From: Sorex araneus
Taxonomy: Eukaryota > Chordata > Mammalia > Eulipotyphla > Soricidae
NCBI RefSeq assembly: GCF_027595985.1
Contig: NC_073303.1
Coordinates: forward strand, 372,012,386-372,076,385
Direction of reading: 5' to 3'
DNA: 64,000 nucleotides
Below are positions 12,586 to 23,523 of the stretch, one piece after another (within the stretch, counting starts at the first letter, position 1; each line of letters starts with the position of its first letter). The notes beneath the pieces were generated by a model. The model saw only the letters and a program-made list of their open reading frames with translations, did no database searches and was not told where the DNA came from. The translations under genes were made by a program, and so were the position numbers.

Positions 12586-12723
12586 TGCGCGCACGGGCCG
12601 GCCGAGCGGCCGCCTCTGCACCAGCCCGCGCCGCCGCCACCCGCCGCCCCCTCCCCTGCGCTGGTCCCGGAGCCCCCCGCGCACCCCGCCGCGGGGGTCC
12701 CCGTGAGCCCGGCGAGACCCCAG

Positions 12724-12729
12724 GTGAGT
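12724..12729 (+). other. Candidate splice donor, first CDH7 exon
   Basis: CAG|GTGAGT, a full match to the mammalian 5' splice-site consensus, in the middle of the CpG island. This is one of the two strongest candidates for the end of a non-coding first exon that would splice to the acceptor at 25556. Confidence 0.5.
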
Positions 12730-13367
12730 GCGGGGGTCAGTCCTCGCCGTGCGCCCCGGCCCGCGGGACCCCTGGAGCTGCTGTTCTCGGCGATCGTCCT
12801 CCCCACCTCTACCCGCCCCCCAAGTTCTGGCCGCACCGAGGGCGCGCGGGGCCCGGGAGACGGCGTGGACCCCCGGCGGGTGCCACGAGACTTGGCGAGT
12901 TCGCGGAGGGGGGAGCAGATCGCCGCGAGTGTGGACGGCGCCCCCCGCAGACGCTGGCCGGGGCCCGCCCGCGCCCCCTCGGAGCGGGGATGCTGGAGCG
13001 CGGAGCCAGGCGGGGGTCGCGGCCGCCGGCGGAGGGGGCGTGTGCGTGCGCGTGCGGGGGTCCCCGCGGCGCCTCCGACTCCCGGCCCCTTTCAGCCACC
13101 ACTGCCTGGCCGGGTCGGTGGGATTCGGCGACCCAGAGCCTCCAATCCAGCCGCCCTTTGCTTCCCCGTCCTCAGCTGGGCAGAGGGCCCCGCGCGCCAC
13201 GCGCCTCCCCGTGCGCGCTGGACTCCCCCCGCGGTGCTCCCGTGTCCCCGGGCTCGGGGGTGGCTGGCATTGGCCTCCCGGCGTGGATGCGTGGGAAAGG
13301 ACGCGCGGTCTGTATTGGCTGTACGCTGTAGCGCGCCCGCCGCCCGGAGGTCTTAGCTGAAGTTCAG

Positions 13368-13373
13368 GTGAGT
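13368..13373 (+). other. Candidate splice donor, alternative first exon
   Basis: A second CAG|GTGAGT at the downstream edge of the CpG island, 644 bases after the first. It could end an alternative or longer first exon. Confidence 0.45.
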
Positions 13374-13480
13374 GGACCGAACCCAGCCGGGGCCGGCGGG
13401 AACGCGGGGTCGTCAGGCGCCAGGGCCAGGGGGGCATCGGGCTTGGTGCATCAGCGGACTGAGCCGGGGAGGGACTTGAA

Positions 13481-15944
13481 GGAGCTTCTCTTTATGAGAT
13501 CGCCAGTGAATGAAATATCCTTCGGTCTGGTCCTTCGGAACTGCTGTAAGCAGAGAGGTTGCAACCCCTCACACCCCCCAGTAGGTAAATGGAACTTTGT
13601 GGGGGGAAATAGAAAGAAAAGAAAAAGAAAAAAGAGTGCGAATAAATAGCTCAGGCTAAACGACAAGTAATGCCTCTTGACTATCGGAGTAATAGCACAA
13701 ATTTACATATATTTGGGTAGAGTTTAAGGGGTCGTTTTTTTAAGGGAAAGTTTGCAGGGATAGGCAACCAACAACATCAAAACAGTTGAGTGTCTTTAAA
13801 GAGATAGGGGCTAGGGGTGAGGCTGTGTGTGAAGAGGAAGAAGAGCCACAAAAAAAAAAAAAAGTGTGTTGAAGCTTTAGGGAACTTCCCGGAGTAAGTT
13901 CTTCCTTAGAATCCTTGGGCTTTCTTTCCCTCGCTCTTTTCTTAAAACTGCTTAAAGGAATACAATAAGGAGAATCTGTCTTTTCTTTAAAAATGTGAGG
14001 GCTCTTTGGAACAGTATGAATTGAAAATCGAATGAATGGAGTCTCCAGTCAAACAGGCAACTTTGGAGAAATCTTGGTTCTCTGCTAGTTTTTCCGGGGA
14101 GCGGAGACTTGGTTACTATCTGACCAGAGGCAGGATTAACGGTGGCACCTGCTAAAGAACTCCAGTGCCAAGAGCAAGGGAACAGCCTGTAAGCACTGCC
14201 CCTTCTCAGCCTGCTGGGTGCTAGCAAGCTGGGAAACTTTCATAAAGGGGCACCGTGTGCTTAGAGTGGGCAACAAGAGATCAGTAGAATTGTTCAACAA
14301 TCTGACAGATCTCAAACGCTCCTGAAGTCCACTTTTGTGGCTGTCATCCCGGAGTTTGGGACTTTCTTATCAAAGCGTCAGAGCCCCTTTGGCTGTTGGC
14401 TTAACCTTGAGTTGACTCTACATTTTAGCGTACAGTAGAGAAGGAGGCATGGGGTTGTGGGGTCGTGGGTATGAGAAGTTAAAACCAAGCTCTGCGTGTC
14501 TGACGGCTTCAATATTCTGCCTCTCCTCCCATTGAGCATCTCATTTAGCTTTGTTTGGGGGTGGCTGAGCTAGTAAGGAAGTTCCCAGAATGTGTTCTGA
14601 TCTGGAGGGAGTAAATCCATCTTTGTGTTAAATCCAGTCCAGTATCTTTTTCCCATTCCTTGTGAAAATCTTTCGGATAAACCGTTCGGTGCCGTGACTG
14701 TTTCTGCCTAATTCCTGTCTCCCAGGGCTTGCTGAGGTTTTGCCTTCATGTCCGATCCCATCCTCTGTATACCATCATGCTTCTCTCTTTCACCCCAAAG
14801 CGGGTTCTGACTCGCTTAGGAGGCTTCAAACCCTTCGCCAGGAACCGGAGTTGGAGAAACTTCGAAAATAACTTCCATGCATTAGTTTGATTGCACAGGG
14901 CCTGTGATAGAAGCTATTCTCTTTGGCACGAAGAAATCAGTTGCTACTAAATGGGGTGACGAAGGGGAGCTGAGGACAAGGAATAAGGACATGTGATTCG
15001 AGTCCTGCGTGTGACCGGCTCGTCAGCCTCTGACAAGCTGAGCCAATCTAGCTGTGAGCAGCAATCCTCGGCTGCCTCCTCTGGGATTTTGCTGGATCTG
15101 CAGAAAGAAGCCCCTGCAAACGTTTCCCCCTTGTCATTCTCCAAGATTCCTCCCTGACAGAATTAACGGTGCAAATGAGTATGCAGACATCTGTCCAGAC
15201 AGTTAATTCTGATTATATTATAGATTTTCATTCTGCTAAGGTTTCTTTGGGGGACTGTTTCTGCAAAGCGTTTATGGAATTATGATGCCTCTTATTGAAG
15301 CCACATGCATCATACCTGCCTCGGTGTGAAAGCAAGGGTATGTTACAAATCAAAATGGAGACAGCCTAGATTTCTTGCAAAAGTATTAGGAAAAAGGCTT
15401 TTAAATGTGACTCCCCCCCATGTTGGTATTATATAAGTAGCTCAGAAGTATTGTGCTTTGTCACTTTGTTTTTCTTTTTAATTTACATAGGCCTCTGCTA
15501 GTTAATTAGAAAGTATTGTTCTCTCCCTTTTTTTCCATGCCTTCACCCATGCAGAGGTTATTTAGTTGAAATTGACTGTCTCAGCCTCTGGAAGAGAAGT
15601 TTCCATTCATTTCATACACCCAGACGCACACTACAGGCTGTGTGATTCATCCCCAGCGCCCTGGCCGGAGTATTTCGGCCAGTTAACCATGGGAGCGTGT
15701 GGCCTGTGTTTGTAATATTATCTGGCCCAGGCTGCTAATGGATTTGATCACAGTTCCTGGACATGGGAAGTCACATATCACAGAAGGTCGACCCCATGCC
15801 ACTAATTAAAATGTAATCATACCTGTGTAATTCCTACCTAGAATTGCTATCCTATTTCTACAGCATTTAAGGGACTGTTGCTGCAATATCATGGGGGATA
15901 ATTAACTGCAGTGTTGTGTTGGGAACTTACTTTTTCCTCATCAG
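13481..15944. promoter_or_regulatory. SINE-free promoter-proximal block (inferred intron 1)
   Basis: About 2.4 kb directly after the CpG island with no recognisable SINE or L1, unlike the rest of the window. It holds homeodomain-type TAATTA sites at 15503-15508 and 15803-15808 and further TTAAT/ATTA motifs around 15160-15220 and 15720-15910. This is the pattern expected of conserved regulatory DNA, but conservation cannot be tested here. No coding frame is supported. There is a short A run at 13850-13863. Confidence 0.3.
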
Positions 15945-16075
15945 ATTTTTTGGGGGATGGAGGGACAGGGGTTGGACCAGAGGCAGTTCCGCTCAGGACT
16001 TACTCCAGGCTCTGTGCTCAGGGGTCACTCCCGGTGGGGCGTGGGACGCCTGTGTGGTCCTGGCCAGCAATAGGC
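15945..16075 (-). mobile_element. Type A SINE, antisense, truncated by a microsatellite
   Basis: TTTTTTGGGGGATGG ... GCTCAGGACTTACTCCAGGCTCTGTGCTCAGGGGTCACTCCCGG. The head side is replaced by a (TTTC)n tract. Confidence 0.65.
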
Positions 16076-16228
<153 letters not shown>

Positions 16229-16930
16229 TGATCAGGGACAAGCCCACTGTCAAGCTGGGTATACTGGTTCCTTCCCAATTTTCGGGAACATATAAACCGC
16301 ATCCTACACAATACATCCCTTCCTTCTGAACTCTCGAACCTGCTGATAAGAGCAGACCAGCTGAGCTCTTGTTTTAGAAATGAAAACTAACAATCTGAGA
16401 AAGATTCAATCTGTCTTCAATTTCAGTGAAAATGATACATTCCAAAACTAGGAAGTCGGTGTAAAATGATCCGAAGGAGAAATGTTTAACCAACTCCCCT
16501 TCACCGTCTCCTGGCCGCCCCTCGGAGACCTGCGACTGGACCCTTGCAGTAGGATTCTGGGGGTCTCACCTTCCTTCTTTGTGAAGAAGAAAGGGCCATC
16601 CTTTGGCCCGTGTTCCTTTCAGTTCCTATATGTTGTTCGTCTGTGTCTCCACCCTTTGATTTCAAACTTCGGGGCTCAGGTTTGGGGACGTCTTTATTTT
16701 CTTCTCCAATCTGGGCAGGACGGGTAGTTTATGAGGCCTGTCAACCCGGAGTGCTGCCCAGCGGGGTCCTGAACTGCTCACTTTCTCTATCTTTCTCTGC
16801 GCCCTCTCAGGAAGATTCTCCTCTTGAGAAGGCCCCTTACAGGAATGTGTGTCTGCATATAGTAAGGCCATTGGATTGGATATGTAAGAGGGAAGGTGTC
16901 GCCCAGGTGGATTGAGATGGTTCAGCATGT
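16229..16930. other. Inferred intron 1, nothing recognised
   Basis: No gene or clear repeat in this stretch. Confidence 0.35.
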
Positions 16931-17117
16931 GGGGCCAGTGCCGTAGGACAGTGGGGAAGGTGTTTGCCTTGCATGTGGCCAAACTGGGATTGATCCTTTG
17001 ATCTTCGGCATCCCATATGGTTCCGTGACCACCCCCAAGAGCAATTCCTGAGTGCAGAGCCCGCCCGGAGTAACCCCTGAGCATTGCCAACTGTGACTCA
17101 ACAAGCAAAAAAAAAAA
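16931..17117 (+). mobile_element. Type A SINE, sense
   Basis: Head with GTGTTTGCCTTGCATGTGGCC, GCATCCCATATGGTTCC, AGCAATTCCTGAGTGCAGAGCC, AGTAACCCCTGAGCATTGCC and an A-rich tail. Confidence 0.85.
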
Positions 17118-17543
17118 TTGTATGGGGGCATAGTTTTGCATTTGATCAAATAATGCTGTTCTTCTTCTGATGGTTACTGGTTCTCAGCAATAAATATTGT
17201 AGGTGGAGGACAGTCGGGGCCCTCAGGTTGTGACCCCCCGACCCCAAAGTTTTTCTCTCTCCTTTCTCTTTTCTTAATCCTTGCAGTGTCCCTGACTGGG
17301 GCCTGTTCACCTAGAACTGGTTTCTATCATGAACCCTTAGGTGAACCCAGCTGGTCCCTTTATTTCACTCTGAACTGTCGCTAACCTCAGTCCATAGACT
17401 GCCCTGTCCCAAATAGCTTGACTAATCAATGGGACCTGCCTGGAGGTGGGTGATAAAGTGGCAACAGATCTTAAAATGTTCCTTGGTTAGACCTATTTTC
17501 TTTTCTTTTTTCTTCCATCTTTCTGTGTTTTTTAAATATATAT
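17118..17543. other. Inferred intron 1, nothing recognised
   Basis: No gene or clear repeat. Confidence 0.35.
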
Positions 17544-17793
17544 TACTGTATCACTGTCATCCCATTGTTCATTGATTTATTCAAGTGGGTGCCAGTAACG
17601 TCTCCATTCATCCCAGCACTGAGATTTTAGCAGCTTCCCCTTACTCATTTTTCCCAATGATTGGAGGCTCTTTCAGGGTCAGGGGATGAGACTGGTTATT
17701 GATACTGTATTTGGCATATCGAATACACCACGGGGAGCTTGCCAGGCTCTTCCTTGCAGGTAGGATACACTCAGTAACTTGCTGGGCTCTCCA
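17544..17793 (-). mobile_element. Type B SINE, long variant, antisense
   Basis: TCACTGTCATCCCATTGTTCATTG and GTAACGTCTCCATTCATCCC, then an extra segment (CACTGAGATTTTAGCAGC ... CTCTTTCAGGGTCAGGGGATGAG) absent from ordinary type B, then GGCATATCGAATACACCACG and GCTTGCCAGGCTCTTCC. The same insert occurs at 55600-55888. The head is cut by a CA repeat. Confidence 0.8.
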
Positions 17794-17794
17794 A

Positions 17795-17864
<70 letters not shown>
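17794..17864. repeat. Compound (CA)n(TA)n microsatellite
   Basis: About 26 CA units directly joined to about 9 TA units. Confidence 0.97.
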
Positions 17865-18009
17865 CATATTTCCTATATGGTTATTTGTCGCAGGGCCGCT
17901 CATGCGTGAGGCTTGGCATAAGCATGTGGAAGCAAAAATTAAATTCTTCAAAATTTGAATCAGTGGTCAAGAAGAATGATTATTTTATTTACTTTTTAAA
18001 AACAATTTT

Positions 18010-18068
18010 TTTAGTTAAAGAGTGTGATTTACAAAGTTACTGATAGTTGAGTCCTAGGCATACAATAT
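18010..18068 (-). mobile_element. LINE 3' fragment, antisense, left part
   Basis: ACAAAGTTACTGATAGTTGAG ... GCATACAATAT, continuing at 18250 after an inserted SINE. Exact family uncertain. Confidence 0.45.
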
Positions 18069-18249
18069 ATTTTTTTAAATTTTTGCTTTTTGGGTCACAC
18101 CAGTGGTGCTGAGGGGTTATTCCTGGCTCTGCACTCAGGAGTTCCTCCTGGTGGTGCTTGGGGGACCATAGGGGATGCTGGGATTTGAACAGGGGTCAGC
18201 TGCATGCTAAGGCAAATGTCCTACCTGCTGAACTATTGCTCCAGCCCTA
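18069..18249 (-). mobile_element. Type A SINE, antisense, with 11-bp target-site duplication
   Basis: Full antisense type A (TTTTTGGGTCACACCAGTGG ... GAACTATTGCTCCAGCCC). It is flanked by perfect GCATACAATAT repeats at 18058-18068 and 18250-18260, so its ends are known. It split a LINE fragment. Confidence 0.92.
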
Positions 18250-18600
18250 GCATACAATATTTCAACACCAGTCCCACCACCAGTGTCAACTTCCCTCCAT
18301 CTGTGTTCCCAGATTCCCTCCCCACCCCAACCCCACCCCATCCCCTCCTGTCAACTTGACAGACATTGCTGAGTTCCAGTGGTTGCCACTTAGATCTCAT
18401 ATTTTCAATGTTGTTGCGTCTGTGTTTTGGATATATGACTGTACCCTTCAGCCATACACCAGTGTAACCGAAGCCCCGGTGCCTACTCACCCATTACTTC
18501 CCATTCTCTTCTTCTCTTTTTGATTTCTTTCCTTCCCTGTCCTTCTCCTGTCTAGACACTGGGGTCAGGCTGGATCTAGGCATCCCTGAATGGAGTCGAT
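18250..18600 (-). mobile_element. LINE 3' fragment, antisense, right part
   Basis: TTTCAACACCAGTCCCACCACC ... CTTCCCTCCATCTGTG ... CATATTTTCAATGTTGTTG: the LINE 3' pattern seen elsewhere in inverted copies. Right boundary uncertain. Confidence 0.45.
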
Positions 18601-18782
18601 TAGATCCTATCCCCACACAGGGGGAGCATCTCTTTGGGAAGTGAGTGAAGTAGCAATGCCCAAACTGTGTTCTTTCAGTCAGGCAGACTACAACCTGCTG
18701 TGCAGAGAAAGACCATGATGCATACCTGATGTGTGTCTGGAGAGCAAGGACACAGAAACTCTTTCAAGATATTGGATGCATG

Positions 18783-18964
18783 GGGCTGGAGCGATAGCAC
18801 AGCGGGGAGGACGTTTGCCTTGCATGCGGCCAACCTGGGTTTGATTCCCATATGATTCCCCAAGCACCGCCAGGAGTCATTCCTGAGTGCAAAGCCAGGA
18901 GTAACTCTTGAGCATCGCCGGGTGTGACCCAAAAATCGAAACAAAACAAGCAAACAAAAATACA
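18783..18964 (+). mobile_element. Type A SINE, sense, with 17-bp target-site duplication
   Basis: GGGCTGGAGCGATAGCACAGCGGG head, CAGGAGTCATTCCTGAGTGC body, GGGTGTGACCC and an A/C-rich tail. Flanks AAGATATTGGATGCATG (18766-18782) and AAGATTTTGGATGTATG (18965-18981) form a duplication with two mismatches. Confidence 0.92.
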
Positions 18965-18981
18965 AAGATTTTGGATGTATG

Positions 18982-19917
18982 GTGAGGCAGCCTCTTCACT
19001 GAATCTAAAGAATACCATTAATCACCCAGGTCATTGAATCGAGCGAATACCATTAGGCACCCAAGGAGGATCCCAAATAGAACTATCTTCTCTTCCCAAA
19101 GGATCAGAAAATAAAAAAACTGAGGAGCAGGGTACACAGTAAGCTGTGGTCCGATTTTGCCAGGAAACCACTAACCAGCTGTTGCTATGAACAGCTCTTG
19201 AGCTTTTGTTTTCATTGCTAAACATGAAATTGTTCAGCCTTTGTGAGGATTCATTTAAAAAAGGTTGCTTGTCAGAATGTAAAGTTCAACTTTAAAGTAG
19301 CCTTGGAAATGACAGTTTCTTCCCAATAGGCCAATAGCAAATTCTTTTCCCCTTCGTTTTGTTGATATTGTTACAGCTGTGATTTCTTGTAGTGGGATGA
19401 GGTATAGATCAGCCAGCAAAACATCTTGGGGAATATCAGATCTGGAGGTGTTTGGCATTATGGATTTCTCTGATTCTTCTGGACTGTTTTCCACGAGTCC
19501 TTAGCAGTTGCTCTCCTAGAAAATACATATTGCCAAATTTATTTTGGGAATACCTTATTCCATCTTTCTGGGAACAAATATCCATATTTTTTTTTTCCAA
19601 AATAGGGCCAGAGCTTCTTTGAAGCAGTACTGGTCAGAGGTAATGGCACTTGTGTGCTAGGTGCTATCTGCTGTTATCTGCCATGCCTGCACCTGGTAGA
19701 TTCTATAAACAAAGAGAATGAGGGACTGAGCCCGTCTTTGAGGAAACCATTATAATGGAATATCTGAGGTCAGCCATGGGTTATGGACTGAAAGGAACAC
19801 TTCCATTTCAGTGTTATGGAACCTAAAAATAGGGCTATGTTTCCTTTTAAATACAATCAACAAGTATGTAATATAGCCCAAGATATTTTAGACTGCTTAT
19901 TGTACTATGCTTATGTA
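18982..19917. other. Inferred intron 1, nothing recognised
   Basis: No gene or clear repeat. Confidence 0.35.
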
Positions 19918-19998
19918 TATGTGTGTGAGTGTGTGAATATATATACTATATATATATTGTATATATATACAATAAACAAATATATATATATATTTGTT
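19918..19998. repeat. AT-rich (TG)/(TA) low-complexity tract
   Basis: Short GTGTG stretch followed by interrupted TATATA runs with internal palindromes. Confidence 0.85.
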
Positions 19999-20010
19999 TT
20001 CTTTTATTTT

Positions 20011-20264
20011 GGACTGGAGTGATAGCACAGTGGGTAGGGCATTTGCCTTGCACGTGGCCGACCCGGGTTCAATTCCTTCATCCCTCTTGGAGAGCATGGC
20101 AAGCTACCACGAGTATCCCACCCGCACGGCAGAGCCTGGTAAGCTACCTGTGGCCTATTCGATATGCCAAAAACACTTAACAGCAAGTCTCACAATGGAG
20201 ACATTACTGGTGCCCGCTCAAGCAAATCGATTAACAATGGACGACAGTGCGACGGTGCAGTGCA
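20011..20264 (+). mobile_element. Type B SINE, sense
   Basis: tRNA-like head (GATAGCACAGTGGGTAGGGC, CCGACCCGGGTTCAATTCC), then the type B body with two related GGCAAGCTACC / GGTAAGCTACC units, GATATGCCAAAAACAC, CTCACAATGGAGACATTACTGG and an end at GTGCGACGGTGCAGTGCAG without poly(A). Confidence 0.93.
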
Positions 20265-20440
20265 GTTATTTTATTCGGGACATCACCAGGGTCTCTCAGG
20301 TCAAAGACGGTCTCTTTGACCGTCTACTCAAAAACTCACCTGGGTGATCTCGGGGGACCATATAAGGTTCTGGGAATTGAACCTGAGGCAGCCATCCGCA
20401 TGGTGAGCTCTTTACCCGCTGTGTTCTCTCTCTGGCCCGG
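20265..20440 (-). mobile_element. Type A SINE, antisense, diverged
   Basis: TTCGGGACATCACCAGGGTCTCTCAGG, GGGGGACCATATAAGG, TGGGAATTGAACC and CTCTCTGGCCC. It lies tail-to-tail with the preceding sense type B copy. Confidence 0.7.
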
Positions 20441-21128
20441 CACTGTGTCATTTTAAGAAACATTTTAGCCTATATAAATTAATTGCCAATCAGGCATGTG
20501 CTTAAAATTATCCTGTAGTTATAAATTCATGTGAGCGACTGATTGGATTCTTTTAATCTTTCATGCCACTTCTTTTGTCTTTAGCATGTTGGGGTTGCAC
20601 TTGTGCTGATGAGCAGTTTGTGTGTTGAAGCATAAAACCCTTTAATGTTTGGTCATGGAGGAACTTTTGGTCATTATTTTTTATAAATTTAGGCAAAACA
20701 TTTGATTAAAAGCATGAGAATCGCTTGATTTGATTTTGAAAACTGGCTTCACAGAGATGTTAAGTGGAGCAGAAAATCCAAGAAAAGTTTATAATAATTT
20801 GTTTGGGTAAAATAATATTAGCTATTAAAGTTAAATGAGTACTAAGCCATCTACTTGGAAATACTTCTTTGAAGAAAAGAGTCACTGGAATGAAACGGGC
20901 ACATGATGAAGTGGTTTCGAGTTCATACGGTGATGGGGATTCTCCTGGCACTACTTGACTCGCGGTGTGCCTTAGCCCGCCCTGCCCAGCCCCTTTCAGT
21001 TTGCCCTTGCAGAGTTAATATTGTGCCTAGTCTTAATCCTCCTGTTACTTGTGGTCCCTTTTCATGTGATGCTTAGTTTGGAGAGAGCATTGAAAACAGT
21101 TTCTAAATGGAAAGACAAATACAATGTT
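20441..21128. other. Inferred intron 1, nothing recognised
   Basis: No gene or clear repeat. Confidence 0.35.
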
Positions 21129-21138
21129 TATATCTAAC

Positions 21139-21387
21139 TGGACTGGAGCAATAGCACATCGGGTAGAGCGTTTGTCTTGCACGCAGCTGACCCGGGTTCG
21201 ATTCCTTTGTCCCTCTTGGAGAGCCCAGCAAGCTCCCGAGAGTATCCCGCCCACATGGCAGAGCCTGGCAAGCTATCTGTGATGTATTCAGTATGCCCAA
21301 AACAGTAACAACAAGTCTCACAGTGGAGATGTTACTGGTGCCCGCTCAAGCGAATCGATGAACAACGGGACGACAGTGCTCCAGTGC
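21139..21387 (+). mobile_element. Type B SINE, sense, complete with target-site duplication
   Basis: Perfect TATATCTAAC repeats at 21129-21138 and 21388-21397 mark both ends. Between them lie the tRNA-like head with B box GGGTTCGATTCC, the type B body, and a 3' end GACGACAGTGCTCCAGTGC. There is no A tail, so the family ends in a CAGTGCTA-like motif. Confidence 0.95.
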
Positions 21388-21397
21388 TATATCTAAC

Positions 21398-23512
21398 CTA
21401 TCGAATTAGAGCAAACCACCATCACTCTCAATCCAGTGATTGTTAATTTCCAGAGACTCGTCAGGTCCCCCTCACTGCTCTTGCCAGCCTTTCTGAGTGC
21501 TCTTTCATCTACTCACCTCTCACCTCCTTCTGTGGTTTTCCTCAGAGTTCTAAAGCTTTCCAATATTAACCGTTCAGCGGTCGGTTCAGATTTGTGGATC
21601 TTACAGCAAACTCGCGCCCTTTCTTGCCTTTGTCTTGGAGGTGAGCGACCATGGGCAGACAGCCTACCGGGCCGCCCCTGAAGACACACGGCTCAGAAGA
21701 GACAGTAGAGGAGGCAGATGACAGGCAGGAAAATGAACCACATGGAATTCAAGGAGGAAGGGCTGCAAGTATCTTAATTGGGGACATGGCTGAGAGAGAC
21801 ACTGTTACTCCTGGTGCTGAAAGTCGGCTCATGCATGAGGAGAGAAGGTGCCCCTGATGCTTCCCCCATGCCTTTGGGGAAGGAGTGCACATTTCATGTT
21901 CAAATCTGGGCTGTTTCTGGTGGAGGACCACAAGGATCTGAAGGCTTTGCAGACATTATCAGGGCCTTTGTTTCTCTCCTGCTCTCACACCTCAGGGCAG
22001 AGGAGTTGGGCTGGACAGCTGGATTGGCTTTGAGTTTGACAACCAGACTGTGAAGGATCGAAATCTATGGGGAAGACTGATGAAATTCAGTCTCTAAGGC
22101 AAAAAGAAAAGAAATCCAAACATCTTTTGTTTAAGTCCATAATTCTGTTCATTATTAGGCTAAATGCTGCTTTTATAGTTCTGTGCTCTCCTTCCTACCG
22201 TTTAATGGTTAAAAGTTCACACCATTCGCATCTTAACACAGAAAGCCAATAAAACTGATTTGATATGATAGTCAAAACCAGAACAGATCCTTAAGAAACC
22301 AATTCAGAAATTCATTTCTACTCCCTCATCCTTCAGATATGTAAATGAAATCGAGAGGAATCTAGGCCCCACACACGTGGTAGAAACTCCAGTTGTACTA
22401 ATCAGAGACCAGATTATATTTCTTTTCATCCTTGCCAACAAACATCCTGAGTGAATTCAAATTTCTAATGCTGTTACCAGTGTTTGACTTATGAAATTTA
22501 CAGGGAACGTGCCTTTTAGGAAAGAAAGCATGACATCATTTTTGGAAAAATAGTATTTGGGTGCCCTTTTTCTTCTCCATCTAGATGTTTTGATTAATCT
22601 CTTTCATTCTCTGGCACTGAATAGAGCTATCTAAAAGAGTTCTTTCCCTGTCAAATTCATCTAAAACAGTCTACTAGAGATCAGAGTACAAGGACAATAA
22701 ACATCATGTGGACTTTAATTTTTGCCTGACCAGCTTCAAACTCAAAAATGATCATATTACTGGTCCCAACTGCAGTTGGTTTAGTGCTCTTTGAAGAACC
22801 AGTTGTTTTAGTGTTCTCAGATGTGTCAGACTCTGCCCTTCACATTTCAGGATTTTCTTCTTTGTCTGATGTAGATAGAGATTTTATTGTTTTCCTTTTG
22901 TAAGCAAGGTCGAGGCTGAATCTCTGGAACTTCTTTGAATGTTCAAATGACTTGTCCAAGATTGCAGAGCTCAGAGGTGGTCAATTCCGATTTTATATCT
23001 CTCTCTGATGCAAATGTTCACAGTCTTGCACTGGAATCGTTTTAACCTTCACATTTTGATTTCCAGACATTCACGTTCTTTCATTTTTAGCAATGGCAAT
23101 GCCTTTTGCACAGAAACAGTTAATCAGGATAAGTTCACCTAATCCATCAAGTAGCCCAAAGAATAGAATTTGACTAGATCACATTTTTAAAATGCTTTAG
23201 GAAGCAAAGGCTTATGACCTGTTATAATGAGGACATTTATTCTGTCCGGAGGAAGGGGAGCTGTCCTTTAGCCTCGGAGCTGAGGTTCTAGTCTCAGTCC
23301 TTTTATCTCCCCACCCCCAGGATCTGATTTCCTGGCAGGTGACGCGAACCACACAGCCATGCCACTCGCCAAGCTCAGCAGCTGCCACCTCAAGGCCTTC
23401 CCCCCTGAATATTATGATTCTTGGCTCTGCCATTGCTGTGCCACCGTTTTCTGATTTACGAACTTCCTTGCTTTCTTTTACTACCAATAACTTGTTTCCG
23501 GTGGGTTAGATA
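21398..23512. other. Inferred intron 1, no recognised repeat
   Basis: About 2.1 kb without a SINE or L1 that I recognise. Open frames at 21436-22053 show no known domain. Confidence 0.35.
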
Positions 23513-23523
23513 GATCTGACCTT

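Larger units (their letters stand above)
11540..13480 (+). promoter_or_regulatory. CDH7: CpG island, likely CDH7 promoter and non-coding first exon(s)
   Basis: Seen: about 1.9 kb of very GC-rich, CpG-dense sequence, in sharp contrast to the AT-rich flanks. It contains long CG-rich runs, GC boxes, no clear TATA box and no SINE. Three donor-like sites on the + strand fall inside it (12012, 12724, 13368). Inferred: it lies about 12-14 kb upstream of the CDH7 start-codon exon on the same strand with no other gene between, so it is the best candidate for the transcription start region. I cannot place the exact start site. Large open frames on both strands here reflect the lack of A/T-rich stop codons and are not genes. 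Confidence 0.8.

Noticed and set aside
11644-13437. 597-codon minus-strand frame, and + strand frames of 340, 217 and 210 codons, in the CpG island
   Set aside because: Proline/arginine/glycine/alanine-rich low-complexity translations open in several frames at once. This is what very GC-rich DNA gives by chance. No domain is visible.
16662-17141. 159-codon minus-strand frame
   Set aside because: Overlaps a sense type A SINE and has no recognisable domain.
17641-18043. Frames with VCVCVC or HTHTHT runs here and at 49289-49600 and 56392-56706
   Set aside because: Translations of CA/TG microsatellites and adjoining SINE sequence.
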